64,000 nt of DNA from Bradyrhizobium sp. BRP22 (GTDB lineage: Bacteria; Pseudomonadota; Alphaproteobacteria; Rhizobiales; Xanthobacteraceae), in contig NZ_JADYVX010000001.1 in NCBI RefSeq assembly GCF_020194175.1, forward strand, positions 434,001 to 498,000. The letters run 5' to 3'. The number at the start of each line of letters is the position of its first letter. Position 1 is the first letter of the stretch. Made by a program: the position numbers and the translations under genes. This document shows positions 26,018 through 35,676 of the stretch, in pieces. The notes under the pieces are model-generated. The model made no database searches. It saw nothing but the letters and a program-made list of their open reading frames with translations, and was not told the origin of the DNA.

Positions 26018-27211
26018 TTAGCGAATTTTCAGGACTTCGACGCCCGGCAGCGGCTTGCCTTCCATCCATTCAAGAAACGCGCCGCCGGCGGTCGAGACAT
26101 AGGTGAAATCCTGCGCCACGCCGGCCTGGTTCAGCGCCGCGACGGTGTCGCCGCCGCCCGCGACCGAAAGCAGCTTCTTGGCCTTGGTGCGCTCGGCCGC
26201 GTGCTTGGCCGCCACCATGGTGCCGCGATCGAACGGCGTCAGCTCGAAGGCGCCGAGCGGTCCGTTCCACACCAGCGTCGCCGCATCGTCGATCGCGGCA
26301 TGGATGCGGGCGATCGATTGCGGGCCGACGTCGAGGATCATGCCCTCGGCGGGGATCGCGTCCAGGCCATAGGCATGCGACGGCGAGTTGGCCGCGAAGT
26401 GGAAGGCAACGACGGCGTCGACGGGAAGGATGATGGCGCAATTGGCGGCCGCGGCCTTGTCCAGGATGCGCAGCGCGGTCGCGGCGAGATCCTTCTCCGC
26501 CAGCGACTTGCCGATGCCGACGCCCTGCGCGTGCAGGAAGGTGTTGGCCATGCCGCCGCCGATCACGAGCGCGTCGACCTTGGTCACGAGATTTTCGAGC
26601 AGGTCGATCTTGGTGGACACCTTGGCGCCGCCGATGATCGCGATCACAGGCTTGGTCGGCGCTTCCAATGCCTTGCCGAGCGCATCGAGCTCGGCCTGCA
26701 TGGTGCGTCCGGCGTAGGCCGGCAGCTTGTGGCCGAGGCCTTCGGTCGAGGCATGGGCGCGGTGCGCCGCCGAGAACGCATCATTGACCCAGATGTCGCC
26801 GAGCTTTGCCAGTTCCGCGACAAAGGCCGGATCGTTCTTTTCCTCCTCCTTGTGGAAGCGCGTGTTCTCCAGGCAGAGGATCTCGCCGTCCTTCAGCGCC
26901 GCGACAGCCTTTGCCGCGGCCTCGCCGATGCAGTCGTCGGCGAAGGCGACAGGCTTCTTGATGACTTTCGACAGCGCTTCGGCGACCGGCTTCAGCGATT
27001 CCTTGGGATCACGTCCCTTGGGACGGCCGAAATGCGCCAGCAGGATCACCTTGCCGCCCTTGTCGGAAAGCTCGGTGATGGTCGGCGCGACGCGCTCGAG
27101 CCGCGTGGTGTCGGTGACGCGGCCATTTTCCATGGGCACGTTGAGGTCGACGCGGAGCAGCACGCGCTTGCCCTTCGCGTCGACGTCGTCGAGGGTGCGG
27201 AATTTGTTCAT
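26018..27211 (-). CDS. pgk: Phosphoglycerate kinase
   Basis: 397 aa from the ATG at 27211 ([20 protein letters not shown]), normal for the family; the frame extends upstream only through a repeat. [42 protein letters not shown] and the C-terminal GGGDTVAAL nucleotide site are intact. It interconverts 1,3-bisphosphoglycerate with ADP and 3-phosphoglycerate with ATP. A compact palindromic repeat lies in the 89-bp gap between gap and pgk and will appear in the 5' untranslated region of pgk mRNA if they are co-transcribed. Confidence 0.97.
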   Translation of the reverse strand: MNKFRTLDDVDAKGKRVLLRVDLNVPMENGRVTDTTRLERVAPTITELSDKGGKVILLAHFGRPKGRDPKESLKPVAEALSKVIKKPVAFADDCIGEAAAKAVAALKDGEILCLENTRFHKEEEKNDPAFVAELAKLGDIWVNDAFSAAHRAHASTEGLGHKLPAYAGRTMQAELDALGKALEAPTKPVIAIIGGAKVSTKIDLLENLVTKVDALVIGGGMANTFLHAQGVGIGKSLAEKDLAATALRILDKAAAANCAIILPVDAVVAFHFAANSPSHAYGLDAIPAEGMILDVGPQSIARIHAAIDDAATLVWNGPLGAFELTPFDRGTMVAAKHAAERTKAKKLLSVAGGGDTVAALNQAGVAQDFTYVSTAGGAFLEWMEGKPLPGVEVLKIR

Positions 27212-27224
27212 GCAGGGCTCCTCG

Positions 27225-27287
27225 GTCATGGCCGGGTTGTCCCGGCCATCCACTAACGTGGATGCCCGGCTCAAGGCCGGGCATGAC
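27225..27287. repeat. Compact two-stem palindromic repeat, family B (short form)
   Basis: A 63-bp unit. Outer ends are gtcat and atgac. The left stem is ggccgggttgtcccggcc, the inner arms are atccac and gtggat separated by only taac, and the right stem is gcccggctcaaggccgggc. It has the design of family A without the 40-50-bp centre. It sits between gap and pgk in the sense direction of both. Confidence 0.85.
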
Positions 27288-27300
27288 GACAAACAAGTGG

Positions 27301-28308
27301 TTACAGCAGCTTCCCGATCGCGACGGCGGTGTCGGCCATGCGGTTCGAGAAACCCCACTCGTTGTCGTACCAGGACATCACCCGCACCAGCGTGCCGTTC
27401 AGCACCTTGGTCTGGTCCATGTGGAAGGTCGACGAATGCGGGTCGTGGTTGAAGTCGATCGAGACGTTCGGCGCGGTGGTGTAGCCCAGGATGCCCTTGA
27501 GCTGCTGCTCCGAGGCGCGCTTCATCGCCTCGTTGATTTCCTTCGCATCGGTGGCGCGCTTGGCGACGATCTTCAGGTCCACCACCGACACGTTCGGGGT
27601 CGGCACGCGGATCGCAACGCCGTCGAGCTTGCCCTTCAATTCCGGCAGCACCAGGCCGATCGCCTTGGCCGCACCGGTCGAGGTCGGGATCATCGACATC
27701 GCCGCCGCGCGGCCGCGGTAGAGATCCTTGTGCAGCGTATCCAGCGTCGGCTGGTCGCCGGTATAGGCATGGATCGTGGTCATGAAGCCGGTCTCGATGC
27801 CGACCGTGTCGTTCAGCACCTTGGCCACCGGCGCGAGGCAGTTGGTGGTGCAGGAGCCGTTGGAGACGACGAGATGATCCTTGGTCAGCGTGTCATGGTT
27901 GACACCGTAGACGATGGTGGCATCGGCGCCATCAGCGGGCGCCGAGACCAGCACGCGCTTGGCGCCGGCGGTCAGATGCGCGGACGCCTTGTCCTTGGCG
28001 GTGAAGATGCCGGTGCATTCCAGCGCGACGTCGACGCCGAGATCCTTCCAGGGCAGCTTGGACGGATCGCGCTCGGCCGATACCTTGATCTTGCCGCTGC
28101 CGAGGTTGATCGAGTCGCCGTCAACGGTAACGGTGCCGGGGAAGCGGCCGTGCACGGAGTCGAAACGGAGCAGATGAGCATTGGTCTCGACCGGGCCGAG
28201 ATCGTTGATGCCCACCACTTCAATGTCCTTGCGGCCGGCCTCGGCGATGGCTCGAAGCACATTGCGGCCGATGCGGCCGAACCCGTTGATCGCGACCCGG
28301 ACTGCCAT
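27301..28308 (-). CDS. gap: Glyceraldehyde-3-phosphate dehydrogenase, type I
   Basis: 335 aa, [20 protein letters not shown], the Rossmann start of GapA. The catalytic Cys is in [12 protein letters not shown] and the anion site follows in [30 protein letters not shown] closes the substrate pocket. The enzyme oxidises glyceraldehyde-3-phosphate with phosphate and NAD(P), or runs in reverse in the Calvin cycle. It lies 142 bp after tkt. The cofactor loop reads GINDLGP, so NAD is likely, but dual specificity cannot be excluded from sequence. Confidence 0.96.
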   Translation of the reverse strand: MAVRVAINGFGRIGRNVLRAIAEAGRKDIEVVGINDLGPVETNAHLLRFDSVHGRFPGTVTVDGDSINLGSGKIKVSAERDPSKLPWKDLGVDVALECTGIFTAKDKASAHLTAGAKRVLVSAPADGADATIVYGVNHDTLTKDHLVVSNGSCTTNCLAPVAKVLNDTVGIETGFMTTIHAYTGDQPTLDTLHKDLYRGRAAAMSMIPTSTGAAKAIGLVLPELKGKLDGVAIRVPTPNVSVVDLKIVAKRATDAKEINEAMKRASEQQLKGILGYTTAPNVSIDFNHDPHSSTFHMDQTKVLNGTLVRVMSWYDNEWGFSNRMADTAVAIGKLL

Positions 28309-28450
28309 GTCGTTTCACTCCTCTAATAGCTGATGCCATCCCCGCTGGCGCGTGCTCCAGCGAGGGTGTTACGGCGGATCGCCCGGTTCGGCCGGACGAG
28401 GACGGATTAGATAGGGGTTACCTAGTCCTTTTTCGGGGCAAGCTCAACCG

Positions 28451-30436
<1,986 letters not shown>

Positions 30437-30837
30437 GATGAAAATCCGTCTGAAATGAGAGGCTTGGCTTGCATGCGGCGCCGCCCGGAGGGCCGCCATA
30501 TGCGGGTGGTAGGCACGGGATGAGAGGCTGGATAGCACCTCAATCCGGGGAGTCCAAGGGAAGTCAGAGGCAAGAAAACGCGCTTTCGGCCGCAAAAGTT
30601 GCGTTCGGCGTAGCCCGGCCCAAGGGTACATGGACCCTCGCCGCCGTCGAGTTTCCGCAGGGAAGGGACCGGGTAAACCGATAGCTGCGGCGGCGGGGTT
30701 GCCTCCATCTATCGGTGCATAGTTTTCCGGCGGCGTTGCGCCGGGCTCGCTCACCACGTAAATTTCATCGCCTAAGCGCTTGCCGAACCGCAAGGATTCG
30801 CGGACGGCCACGCCATCGAGGATCTATCTTGTCTCGC
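30437..30837. other. Divergent promoter region of tkt and the DUF4164-zapA operon
   Basis: 400 bp with no credible gene. It must hold promoters for the minus-strand central-carbon block and the plus-strand cell-division operon. The one structured element is a perfect 8-bp inverted repeat, accgatag at 30677-30684 and ctatcggt at 30709-30716, with 24 bp between. It could be an operator or an RNA hairpin. No riboswitch was recognised. Confidence 0.55.
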
Positions 30838-31161
30838 ATGAGCGATCGTTCCACCAACGGGGCCGCCAGTGCCGAGCCCGCCATTGCCGACATCGACGCC
30901 GCCACGCGGCGGCTGATGGCGGCGCTGGATGCGCTGGAAAGCGCGGTCGAGCGGCGGCGCGAGGCGGACCGCGACGAGAACGAACTGGCGAGCCGGATCC
31001 AGGCGCTGGGCGCTGATCGTTCGCGGCTTGCGGACGAACTCGATAACTCCTTGGTGAAGACGCGCAAGCTCGAGCGCACCAATCGCGAGATCGCCGAGAA
31101 GCTGGATAGCGCGATCGGCACCATCCGCGCCGTGCTCGATGCCGGGGAGAACACGCGATGA
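30838..31161 (+). CDS. DUF4164 family coiled-coil protein
   Basis: 107 aa from the ATG at 30838 (MSDRSTNGAASAEPAIADID). The body is one long charged helix (ALDALESAVERRREADRDEN, then LADELDNSLVKTRKLERTNR), a coiled coil as in DUF4164. These small alphaproteobacterial proteins are typically encoded next to zapA, as here, where the ATG of zapA overlaps its stop by 4 bp. A role in assembling the division machinery alongside ZapA is inferred from this coupling only. Confidence 0.85.
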   Translation: MSDRSTNGAASAEPAIADIDAATRRLMAALDALESAVERRREADRDENELASRIQALGADRSRLADELDNSLVKTRKLERTNREIAEKLDSAIGTIRAVLDAGENTR

Positions 31162-31541
31162 GCCACATCAACGTCACCATCAATGGCCGGCAATACCGGA
31201 TGGCGTGCGAAGAGGGGCAGGAGGTTCGTCTGCTGAAGCTCGCGGAGAACCTGGAATCGCGCATCGAATCCTTGCGCGGCAAGTTCGGTGAGATCGGCGA
31301 TGCCCGCCTCACGGTGATGGCGGCGCTCACTGCCTGCGACGAACTGGTCGACGCCGGCACACGCATCCGCAGCCTGGAGCAGGAAATCGAATCCTTGCGC
31401 AACTCCGGAGCCGCCGCAGTCGATCGCGCCCGCGCCACGCAGGTCGCAATCTCGAATGCACTCAACGCCGCCGCCGAGCGGATCGAGAAAACCACGCAGG
31501 TGCTCAACCGCACCATCGGCGGCGGTATCGCGATCGGTTGA
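31158..31541 (+). CDS. zapA: Cell division protein ZapA
   Basis: 127 aa. ZapA bundles FtsZ filaments at the division site. The N-terminal domain reads MSHINVTINGRQYRMACEEG with the following LLKLAENLESRIESLRGKFG, typical of ZapA. A C-terminal coiled coil drives tetramerisation (LEQEIESLRNSGAAAVDRA). It overlaps the DUF4164 gene (ATGA) and is followed 92 bp later by the 6S RNA gene, the arrangement known from many proteobacteria. Confidence 0.92.
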   Translation: MSHINVTINGRQYRMACEEGQEVRLLKLAENLESRIESLRGKFGEIGDARLTVMAALTACDELVDAGTRIRSLEQEIESLRNSGAAAVDRARATQVAISNALNAAAERIEKTTQVLNRTIGGGIAIG

Positions 31542-31633
31542 GTTCACCATCCCCTGAAAGGGACCTTTCAGAGGAGGGTAACAACGATTCATTCCCGCTG
31601 GCGGAACGCTGCGGTCGTCGCTACATTACCCCT

Positions 31634-31806
31634 AGCGAAGCTGCGTTGCGCGTCAGGAGCTATATATCCCCGGGGCCTTATCGATCCTTTAGGGAACTGT
31701 CCCTGGCCGGGTCCGTGGACCCGGACATATGGTGCCCACCTACTTTCGTAGGGAACTCCGGGATCGAACGCTCCAACGGCCTCTGCGGCTTCGCGCTCTG
31801 TTTTTT
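31634..31806 (+). ncRNA. ssrS: 6S RNA
   Basis: 6S RNA binds the housekeeping RNA polymerase holoenzyme, mimicking an open promoter. The position between zapA and the 5-formyltetrahydrofolate cyclo-ligase gene is the conserved one. The 5' arm agcgaagctgcg (from 31634) pairs with gcggcttcgcgct near the 3' end, giving the closing stem. The alphaproteobacterial 6S core tatggtgcccacctacttt and the hairpin-rich region between are present, and transcription ends in a run of six T (31801-31806). A ctacatta element at 31621 fits a -10 box about 8 bp before the proposed 5' end. Ends are accurate to a few bases at best. Confidence 0.85.
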
Positions 31807-31848
31807 CTCCTGTTGCGTTTCTGCGGCGCAAGCAATTCCAATACCGCC

Positions 31849-31951
31849 GTCATGCCCCGCGAAGGCGGGGAATCCAGTACGCGGCGGCTTCGCCGCTGGA
31901 GCACAAGCGTCTCTGGAATACTGGATCACCCGCCTTCGCGGGTGATGACAG
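31849..31951. repeat. Two-stem palindromic repeat, family A (copy 5)
   Basis: The left stem is gtcatgccccgcgaaggcgg. Inner blocks atccagta and atactggat flank a centre with its own small hairpin (gcggcttcgccgc), and the right stem ends cgggtgatgac. It separates 6S RNA from the cyclo-ligase gene, both plus strand. Confidence 0.85.
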
Positions 31952-31971
31952 CGGCAGCGGAGCAAGACATC

Positions 31972-32547
31972 ATGCGCGCCATCTCACCCAAGGCTGAACT
32001 CCGCAGCGCCGCGCTCACGCGACGTGACGCGCTGAGCGAAGAGGAGCGCACTGCTGCCGCCGCGAAGATCGCAAGGCGCGGCCTGCCGTTTGAGATCGCA
32101 CGCGGCACGATCGTTTCCGGCTATTCTCCGATCCGCAGCGAGATCGATCCGATGCCGCTGATGCTGGAGCTTGCGACGCAGGGCGCGCAGCTTGCGCTGC
32201 CGGCGGTCACCGCGCGCGGCCACTCCCTGGTCTTTCGCGCCTTCGCCAAGGGCGATCGGCTGACGCTTGGTTCGCTCGGCATCCCCGAGCCGTCGCCGGC
32301 CGCCGCCGAACTGGTCCCCGATATCATGCTGGTGCCGCTCGCGGCCTTCGACCGGGTCGGCCACCGCATCGGCTATGGTGCCGGCTATTACGACTTCACC
32401 TTCACCCATCTGCGCAAGGCCAAGCACGTGATCGGCATCGGGCTTGCCTTCGCGGTGCAGGAAATCAAGGCGGTTCCGGCTTTGTCGCACGACGTCGCGC
32501 TTGATTATGTGCTAACGGAGCGCAAGGCGTTCGATTTCCGGGAGTAG
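31972..32547 (+). CDS. 5-formyltetrahydrofolate cyclo-ligase
   Basis: 191 aa from the ATG at 31972 (MRAISPKAELRSAALTRRDA). It converts 5-formyl-THF to 5,10-methenyl-THF with ATP. The N-terminal basic KAELR...RRDAL segment, the YSPIRSEIDPMPLM strand-loop and the signature VGHRIGYGAGYYDFTF are present. Its position after 6S RNA is the conserved ygfA location. An ATG nine codons upstream (31945) lies inside the repeat and is less likely. The next gene begins 6 bp after the stop. Confidence 0.93.
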   Translation: MRAISPKAELRSAALTRRDALSEEERTAAAAKIARRGLPFEIARGTIVSGYSPIRSEIDPMPLMLELATQGAQLALPAVTARGHSLVFRAFAKGDRLTLGSLGIPEPSPAAAELVPDIMLVPLAAFDRVGHRIGYGAGYYDFTFTHLRKAKHVIGIGLAFAVQEIKAVPALSHDVALDYVLTERKAFDFRE

Positions 32548-32553
32548 CCGAAT

Positions 32554-33378
32554 TTGCGTATCCTCTTCGTTGGTGATGTCGTCGGCAGGACTGGCCGCAC
32601 CGCCATCTCAGAACATCTTCCTCGCATGATCCGCGACTGGTCGCTCGATCTCGTCATCGTCAATGGCGAGAACGCCGCCGGCGGATTCGGCATCACCGAG
32701 GCGATCTACCAGGAATTCCTGGATGCCGGGGCGGATGCGATCACGCTCGGCAACCATGCCTGGAATCAGAAGGAAGCGCTGGTGTTCATCGAGCGCGCGC
32801 CGCGCCTGATCCGACCCTTGAACTTTCCGCGCCATGCGCCGGGCCGCGGCGCGACGCTGGTCGACACCAAGAACGGCAAGCGCGCACTCGTGCTCAACGC
32901 GATCGGCCGCGTCTTCATGGAGCCTTCCAACGATCCCTTCACCGCGGTCGAGCGCGAGCTCGAAGCCTGTCCGTTGCGCCAGGCGGCGGATGCGATCGTG
33001 GTGGATTTCCACGGCGAGGCGACCAGCGAGAAGCAGGGCATGGGCTTCTTCTGCGATGGCCGCGTCAGCCTCGTGGTCGGCACCCACACCCATGTCCCGA
33101 CCGCCGATCACCAGGTGCTGCCCGGCGGCACCGCCTATATGACCGACGCCGGCATGACCGGCGATTACGATTCCATCATCGGCATGCAGAAGGAAGAACC
33201 GCTGCAGCGCTTCCAGACCGGCATCCCCTCCGGCCGCTTCGAGCCGGCCTCCGGCGAAGCGACGCTGAGCGGCGTCGCGGTCGAGACCGACGACGCCACC
33301 GGCCTCGCGCTCCGCATCGCGCCGGTGCGCGCCGGCGGACGTCTTGAGCCGGCGGTGCCGGGATTCTGGGTAAGCTAG
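32554..33378 (+). CDS. YmdB-type metallophosphoesterase (TIGR00282 family)
   Basis: 274 aa with a TTG start (MRILFVGDVVGRTGR) and gggag 10 bp upstream. Dimetal ligands are all in place: GDVVG, VNGENAAGG, LGNHAWNQKE, VVDFHGEATSEK and VGTHTHVPTADH. In Bacillus and Deinococcus the family acts as a 2',3'- and 3',5'-cyclic nucleotide phosphodiesterase influencing motility and biofilm. The substrate here is untested. It forms a short operon with the cyclo-ligase gene. Confidence 0.9.
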   Translation: MRILFVGDVVGRTGRTAISEHLPRMIRDWSLDLVIVNGENAAGGFGITEAIYQEFLDAGADAITLGNHAWNQKEALVFIERAPRLIRPLNFPRHAPGRGATLVDTKNGKRALVLNAIGRVFMEPSNDPFTAVERELEACPLRQAADAIVVDFHGEATSEKQGMGFFCDGRVSLVVGTHTHVPTADHQVLPGGTAYMTDAGMTGDYDSIIGMQKEEPLQRFQTGIPSGRFEPASGEATLSGVAVETDDATGLALRIAPVRAGGRLEPAVPGFWVS

Positions 33379-33559
33379 TTCAATCAACGGCGAGGGGCTG
33401 GCTTGAAGCGCCTTAAACCTGATTTCGTTTGTACGATCTCACCCGAAATGTTGCATCCGAATTGATGGCTCGGCTTTTCACGCATCCGGCGTGACATTGC
33501 CTCACGGTCGGGAGAACTCCGTCGCGTTGCGCGGAGCGATCCCGGCCAGGGAGGCGACC

Positions 33560-34939
33560 ATGAAGTTCGAGCAGATGTCGGACGGCATCCGGCTGCATCA
33601 TCAGCCGCACCATTATCCTTGGGATGATGGAGATGCGAGCTATGGTACCAAGTTCTCGCCGGCTCGTTTTCATCATCTCGCGACGGACAACCACGACGAC
33701 ATCAGCGACACCTCGTCCGGCTCGCCCCCGGATACGTCTCTCACGCCTTTCGATCCGTCTGGGAATGGAGGTGCAGGCAACGCGACCGACGGCGGCTCGT
33801 CCGCCCACCAATCCAATCCCGGCAACAGCAGTGCCTCGGTCGATACCGGGATCATCCATACGGGGACGAACGAGGCCGGCAACGGCGGCGACGGCTTCTT
33901 CTACGGAGGCATCATTCATGCCGCGCTCGTGATCTATCAGCCGGTCAACATCACGGTCGCAGTGGGATATGGCTCGATCGCCATCGCGCACCAGACCAAT
34001 GATGTGAGTATCGACCAGTCCGCCATCCAGATGGCCGGCATCGGTGGGAACGGCGGCAGCGGCAACATCGCCGCCGGCGGAAACGTCGACATCTCGTCCA
34101 CCGCCTCCAACGACATCACGACAGGCGACAATCATGCCGGCAACGGTGGCGATGGTCATTTCCTCGGTGCGCTGCTGGACGCGCCCGTCGTGATCTACCA
34201 TCCCGTCAATTTCGCGATTGCGGCGCCCGGCGGTACCGCGCACGCCAGCCAATCGAACACGGTCGAGATCAATCAGTCCGCCGTGCAGGTCGCAGGGGCC
34301 GGCGGGCAGGGCGGAAACGGCAATGCCGCAGGCGGCGGCGACGTATCGGTTCACGGCTCCAGTGTTGATCCCGGCAGCGGCGGAAGCGGACAGGGCTCGA
34401 TCGACACTGGCGGCAATCAGGCCGGCAACGGCGGGGACGGCCAATTTCATGGCGACCTCGTCCACAAATCCGTCGCTGTCTACGATCCCGTCAACATCTC
34501 GGTCGCGGGATATAATTCGACCAGCCAAGCGTACCAGCTCAACGACGTACATCTGGATCAGTCCTCGTTTCAGATGGCCGGCACCGGCGGTGATGGCGGC
34601 AGCGGCAATGTCGCGGCGGGCGGCAGCGCAGCGATCGTCTCCGCGCTGCTCGGCAGCGGGTCGGATGCGATCGCAACCGGGCACAAGGGCGCGGGCAATG
34701 GCGGCACTGGCCATTTCTCCGGCAGTCTCATCGACGTCAACGTCGCGATCTACGCTCCGATCAACATCGCGATCGCCGGGCCGCATTCGACGGCTGAAGC
34801 GGATCAGGTCAACAATGTCCATATCGATCAGAGCGCGGTTCAGATCGCTGGAATCGGTGGGAACGGCGGGCACGACAATCTTGCGCTGGGGGGCGATGTC
34901 GCGATGCATCTGTTGTCCGACCTTCATCTGATCGGGTAG
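33560..34939 (+). CDS. Glycine-rich repeat protein, putative type I secretion substrate 1
   Basis: 459 aa from the ATG at 33560 with ggaggcgacc upstream. It has no signal peptide or membrane helix. A His/Asp-rich N-terminus (1-105) is followed by four modules of 82-95 residues starting at 106, 193, 288 and 378. Each has AGNGGDGxF, then xxVxIYxPVNIxxA, then QxNxVxIDQSAxQxAG, then GGxGGxGNxAxGGxV. This resembles no RTX nonapeptide (GGxGxDxUx), although Gly/Asn/Asp-rich turns could bind Ca2+. The end, AGIGGNGGHDNLALGGDVAM, is shared with the 154-aa protein encoded next. The type I exporter genes 3' of the pair and the absent signal peptide suggest export by that route. I know no named family for it; adhesin, biofilm matrix or coat protein are possibilities only. 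Confidence 0.75.
   Translation: MKFEQMSDGIRLHHQPHHYPWDDGDASYGTKFSPARFHHLATDNHDDISDTSSGSPPDTSLTPFDPSGNGGAGNATDGGSSAHQSNPGNSSASVDTGIIHTGTNEAGNGGDGFFYGGIIHAALVIYQPVNITVAVGYGSIAIAHQTNDVSIDQSAIQMAGIGGNGGSGNIAAGGNVDISSTASNDITTGDNHAGNGGDGHFLGALLDAPVVIYHPVNFAIAAPGGTAHASQSNTVEINQSAVQVAGAGGQGGNGNAAGGGDVSVHGSSVDPGSGGSGQGSIDTGGNQAGNGGDGQFHGDLVHKSVAVYDPVNISVAGYNSTSQAYQLNDVHLDQSSFQMAGTGGDGGSGNVAAGGSAAIVSALLGSGSDAIATGHKGAGNGGTGHFSGSLIDVNVAIYAPINIAIAGPHSTAEADQVNNVHIDQSAVQIAGIGGNGGHDNLALGGDVAMHLLSDLHLIG
33875..34915 (+). repeat. Four tandem protein-coding modules of about 82-95 codons
   Basis: Module starts fall near 33875, 34136, 34421 and 34691, each opening with codons for AGNGG(D/T)G. Repeats are clear at the protein level and diverged at the DNA level, so they look like old duplications under selection rather than a recent expansion. 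Confidence 0.75.
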
Positions 34940-35113
34940 GGCGCCGAATTTCGATAGGGCATGTAATCCTTTCGGACGTAGGCCCGCCGAACCGATGACA
35001 TCCGATTTGGCATCTATCGCGTGCGCATCGACGCGGATCAGATTCGCTTCCGCATATCCGCTTCCAGAACCGGGACGGATGTTGCGCGAGAGCAATCCAG
35101 CACGGAGGGTCAA

Positions 35114-35578
35114 ATGGCCAAGGGCAAGGGATTTATCAGCGTTTCCGATTCGATCGATTTCAAGTCAATCAACACGGGCGGTCAGAGCGTCGGCAACGGC
35201 GGCGATGGCTATTTCAAGGGAAGCGTCAGCAATTCACCATCCATCAAGTTCGATCCGTCGAACAAGGCCGAAGGTGCCGAGGTCCACGTCAAGACCGGCG
35301 ATTACGTCAGTCAAAAGGCGTCATGGGATGCCGACGGCGGCGACGCCAAGGCGTGGAAACACTCGAAGGCTTATGGTGGCGACGCCAAGTCGAACGGCGA
35401 CCAGAGCTCATCCAGCGGATCCGACACCTCCAAGGTGTATGCCGACACGAAGGCACATCAGTCGAACTACCTGAAGGCGGACATGCACCAGGAGGTCGCG
35501 GCTGGCATCGGCGGCGATGGCGGACATGGCAATCTCGCCCTCGGTGGCGACGTGAACGTCCATATTGATACTTTCTGA
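35114..35578 (+). CDS. Short glycine-rich paralogue, putative type I secretion substrate 2
   Basis: 154 aa from the ATG at 35114, preceded by cggagggtcaa. It contains one module of the 459-aa protein split by an insertion. SINTGGQSVGNGGDGYFKG (18-36) matches SIDTGGNQAGNGGDGQFHG of the larger protein. The end, AAGIGGDGGHGNLALGGDVN, matches its C-terminus. Between them is a Lys/Asp/Ser-rich stretch (about 50-125, with GGDAKAWKHSKAYGGDAK). It has no signal peptide. It may be a minor subunit, cap or chaperone-like partner of the large protein. The shared last 25 residues are the best candidate for a secretion signal. A strong hairpin follows 25 bp after the stop. Confidence 0.7.
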   Translation: MAKGKGFISVSDSIDFKSINTGGQSVGNGGDGYFKGSVSNSPSIKFDPSNKAEGAEVHVKTGDYVSQKASWDADGGDAKAWKHSKAYGGDAKSNGDQSSSSGSDTSKVYADTKAHQSNYLKADMHQEVAAGIGGDGGHGNLALGGDVNVHIDTF

Positions 35579-35603
35579 TCAGCAGCCTCATTAAGGCAAC
35601 TGG

Positions 35604-35627
35604 GACCGGCGGTTCGCGCCGCCGGTC
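35604..35627 (+). terminator. Hairpin between secretion substrate and transporter genes
   Basis: A perfect 9-bp stem, gaccggcgg/ccgccggtc with loop ttcgcg, lies between the 154-aa substrate gene and the ABC transporter gene. No T-run follows, so it may be a weak terminator, an RNA-processing site or a 3' stabiliser that makes substrate mRNA more abundant than transporter mRNA. Confidence 0.55.
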
Positions 35628-35676
35628 TCCGATTTCCCCGCGAAGCAATCCGCGCAAAGGCCGAGACGCTCTGGCG

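Noticed and set aside
31678..31965. Short open frames over the 6S RNA and its flanks
   Set aside because: They run through a structured RNA gene and a repeat and lack ribosome-binding sites.
33875..34915. Regular repetition suggesting a CRISPR array
   Set aside because: The period is about 245-285 bp, repeats are diverged at the DNA level, lie inside one open frame and encode protein modules.
33560..34939. Classification of the glycine-rich protein as RTX or as PE-PGRS
   Set aside because: The GGxGxDxUx nonapeptide is absent and there is no PE domain; the module has hydrophobic VxIYxPVNI and IDQSA segments not found in those families.
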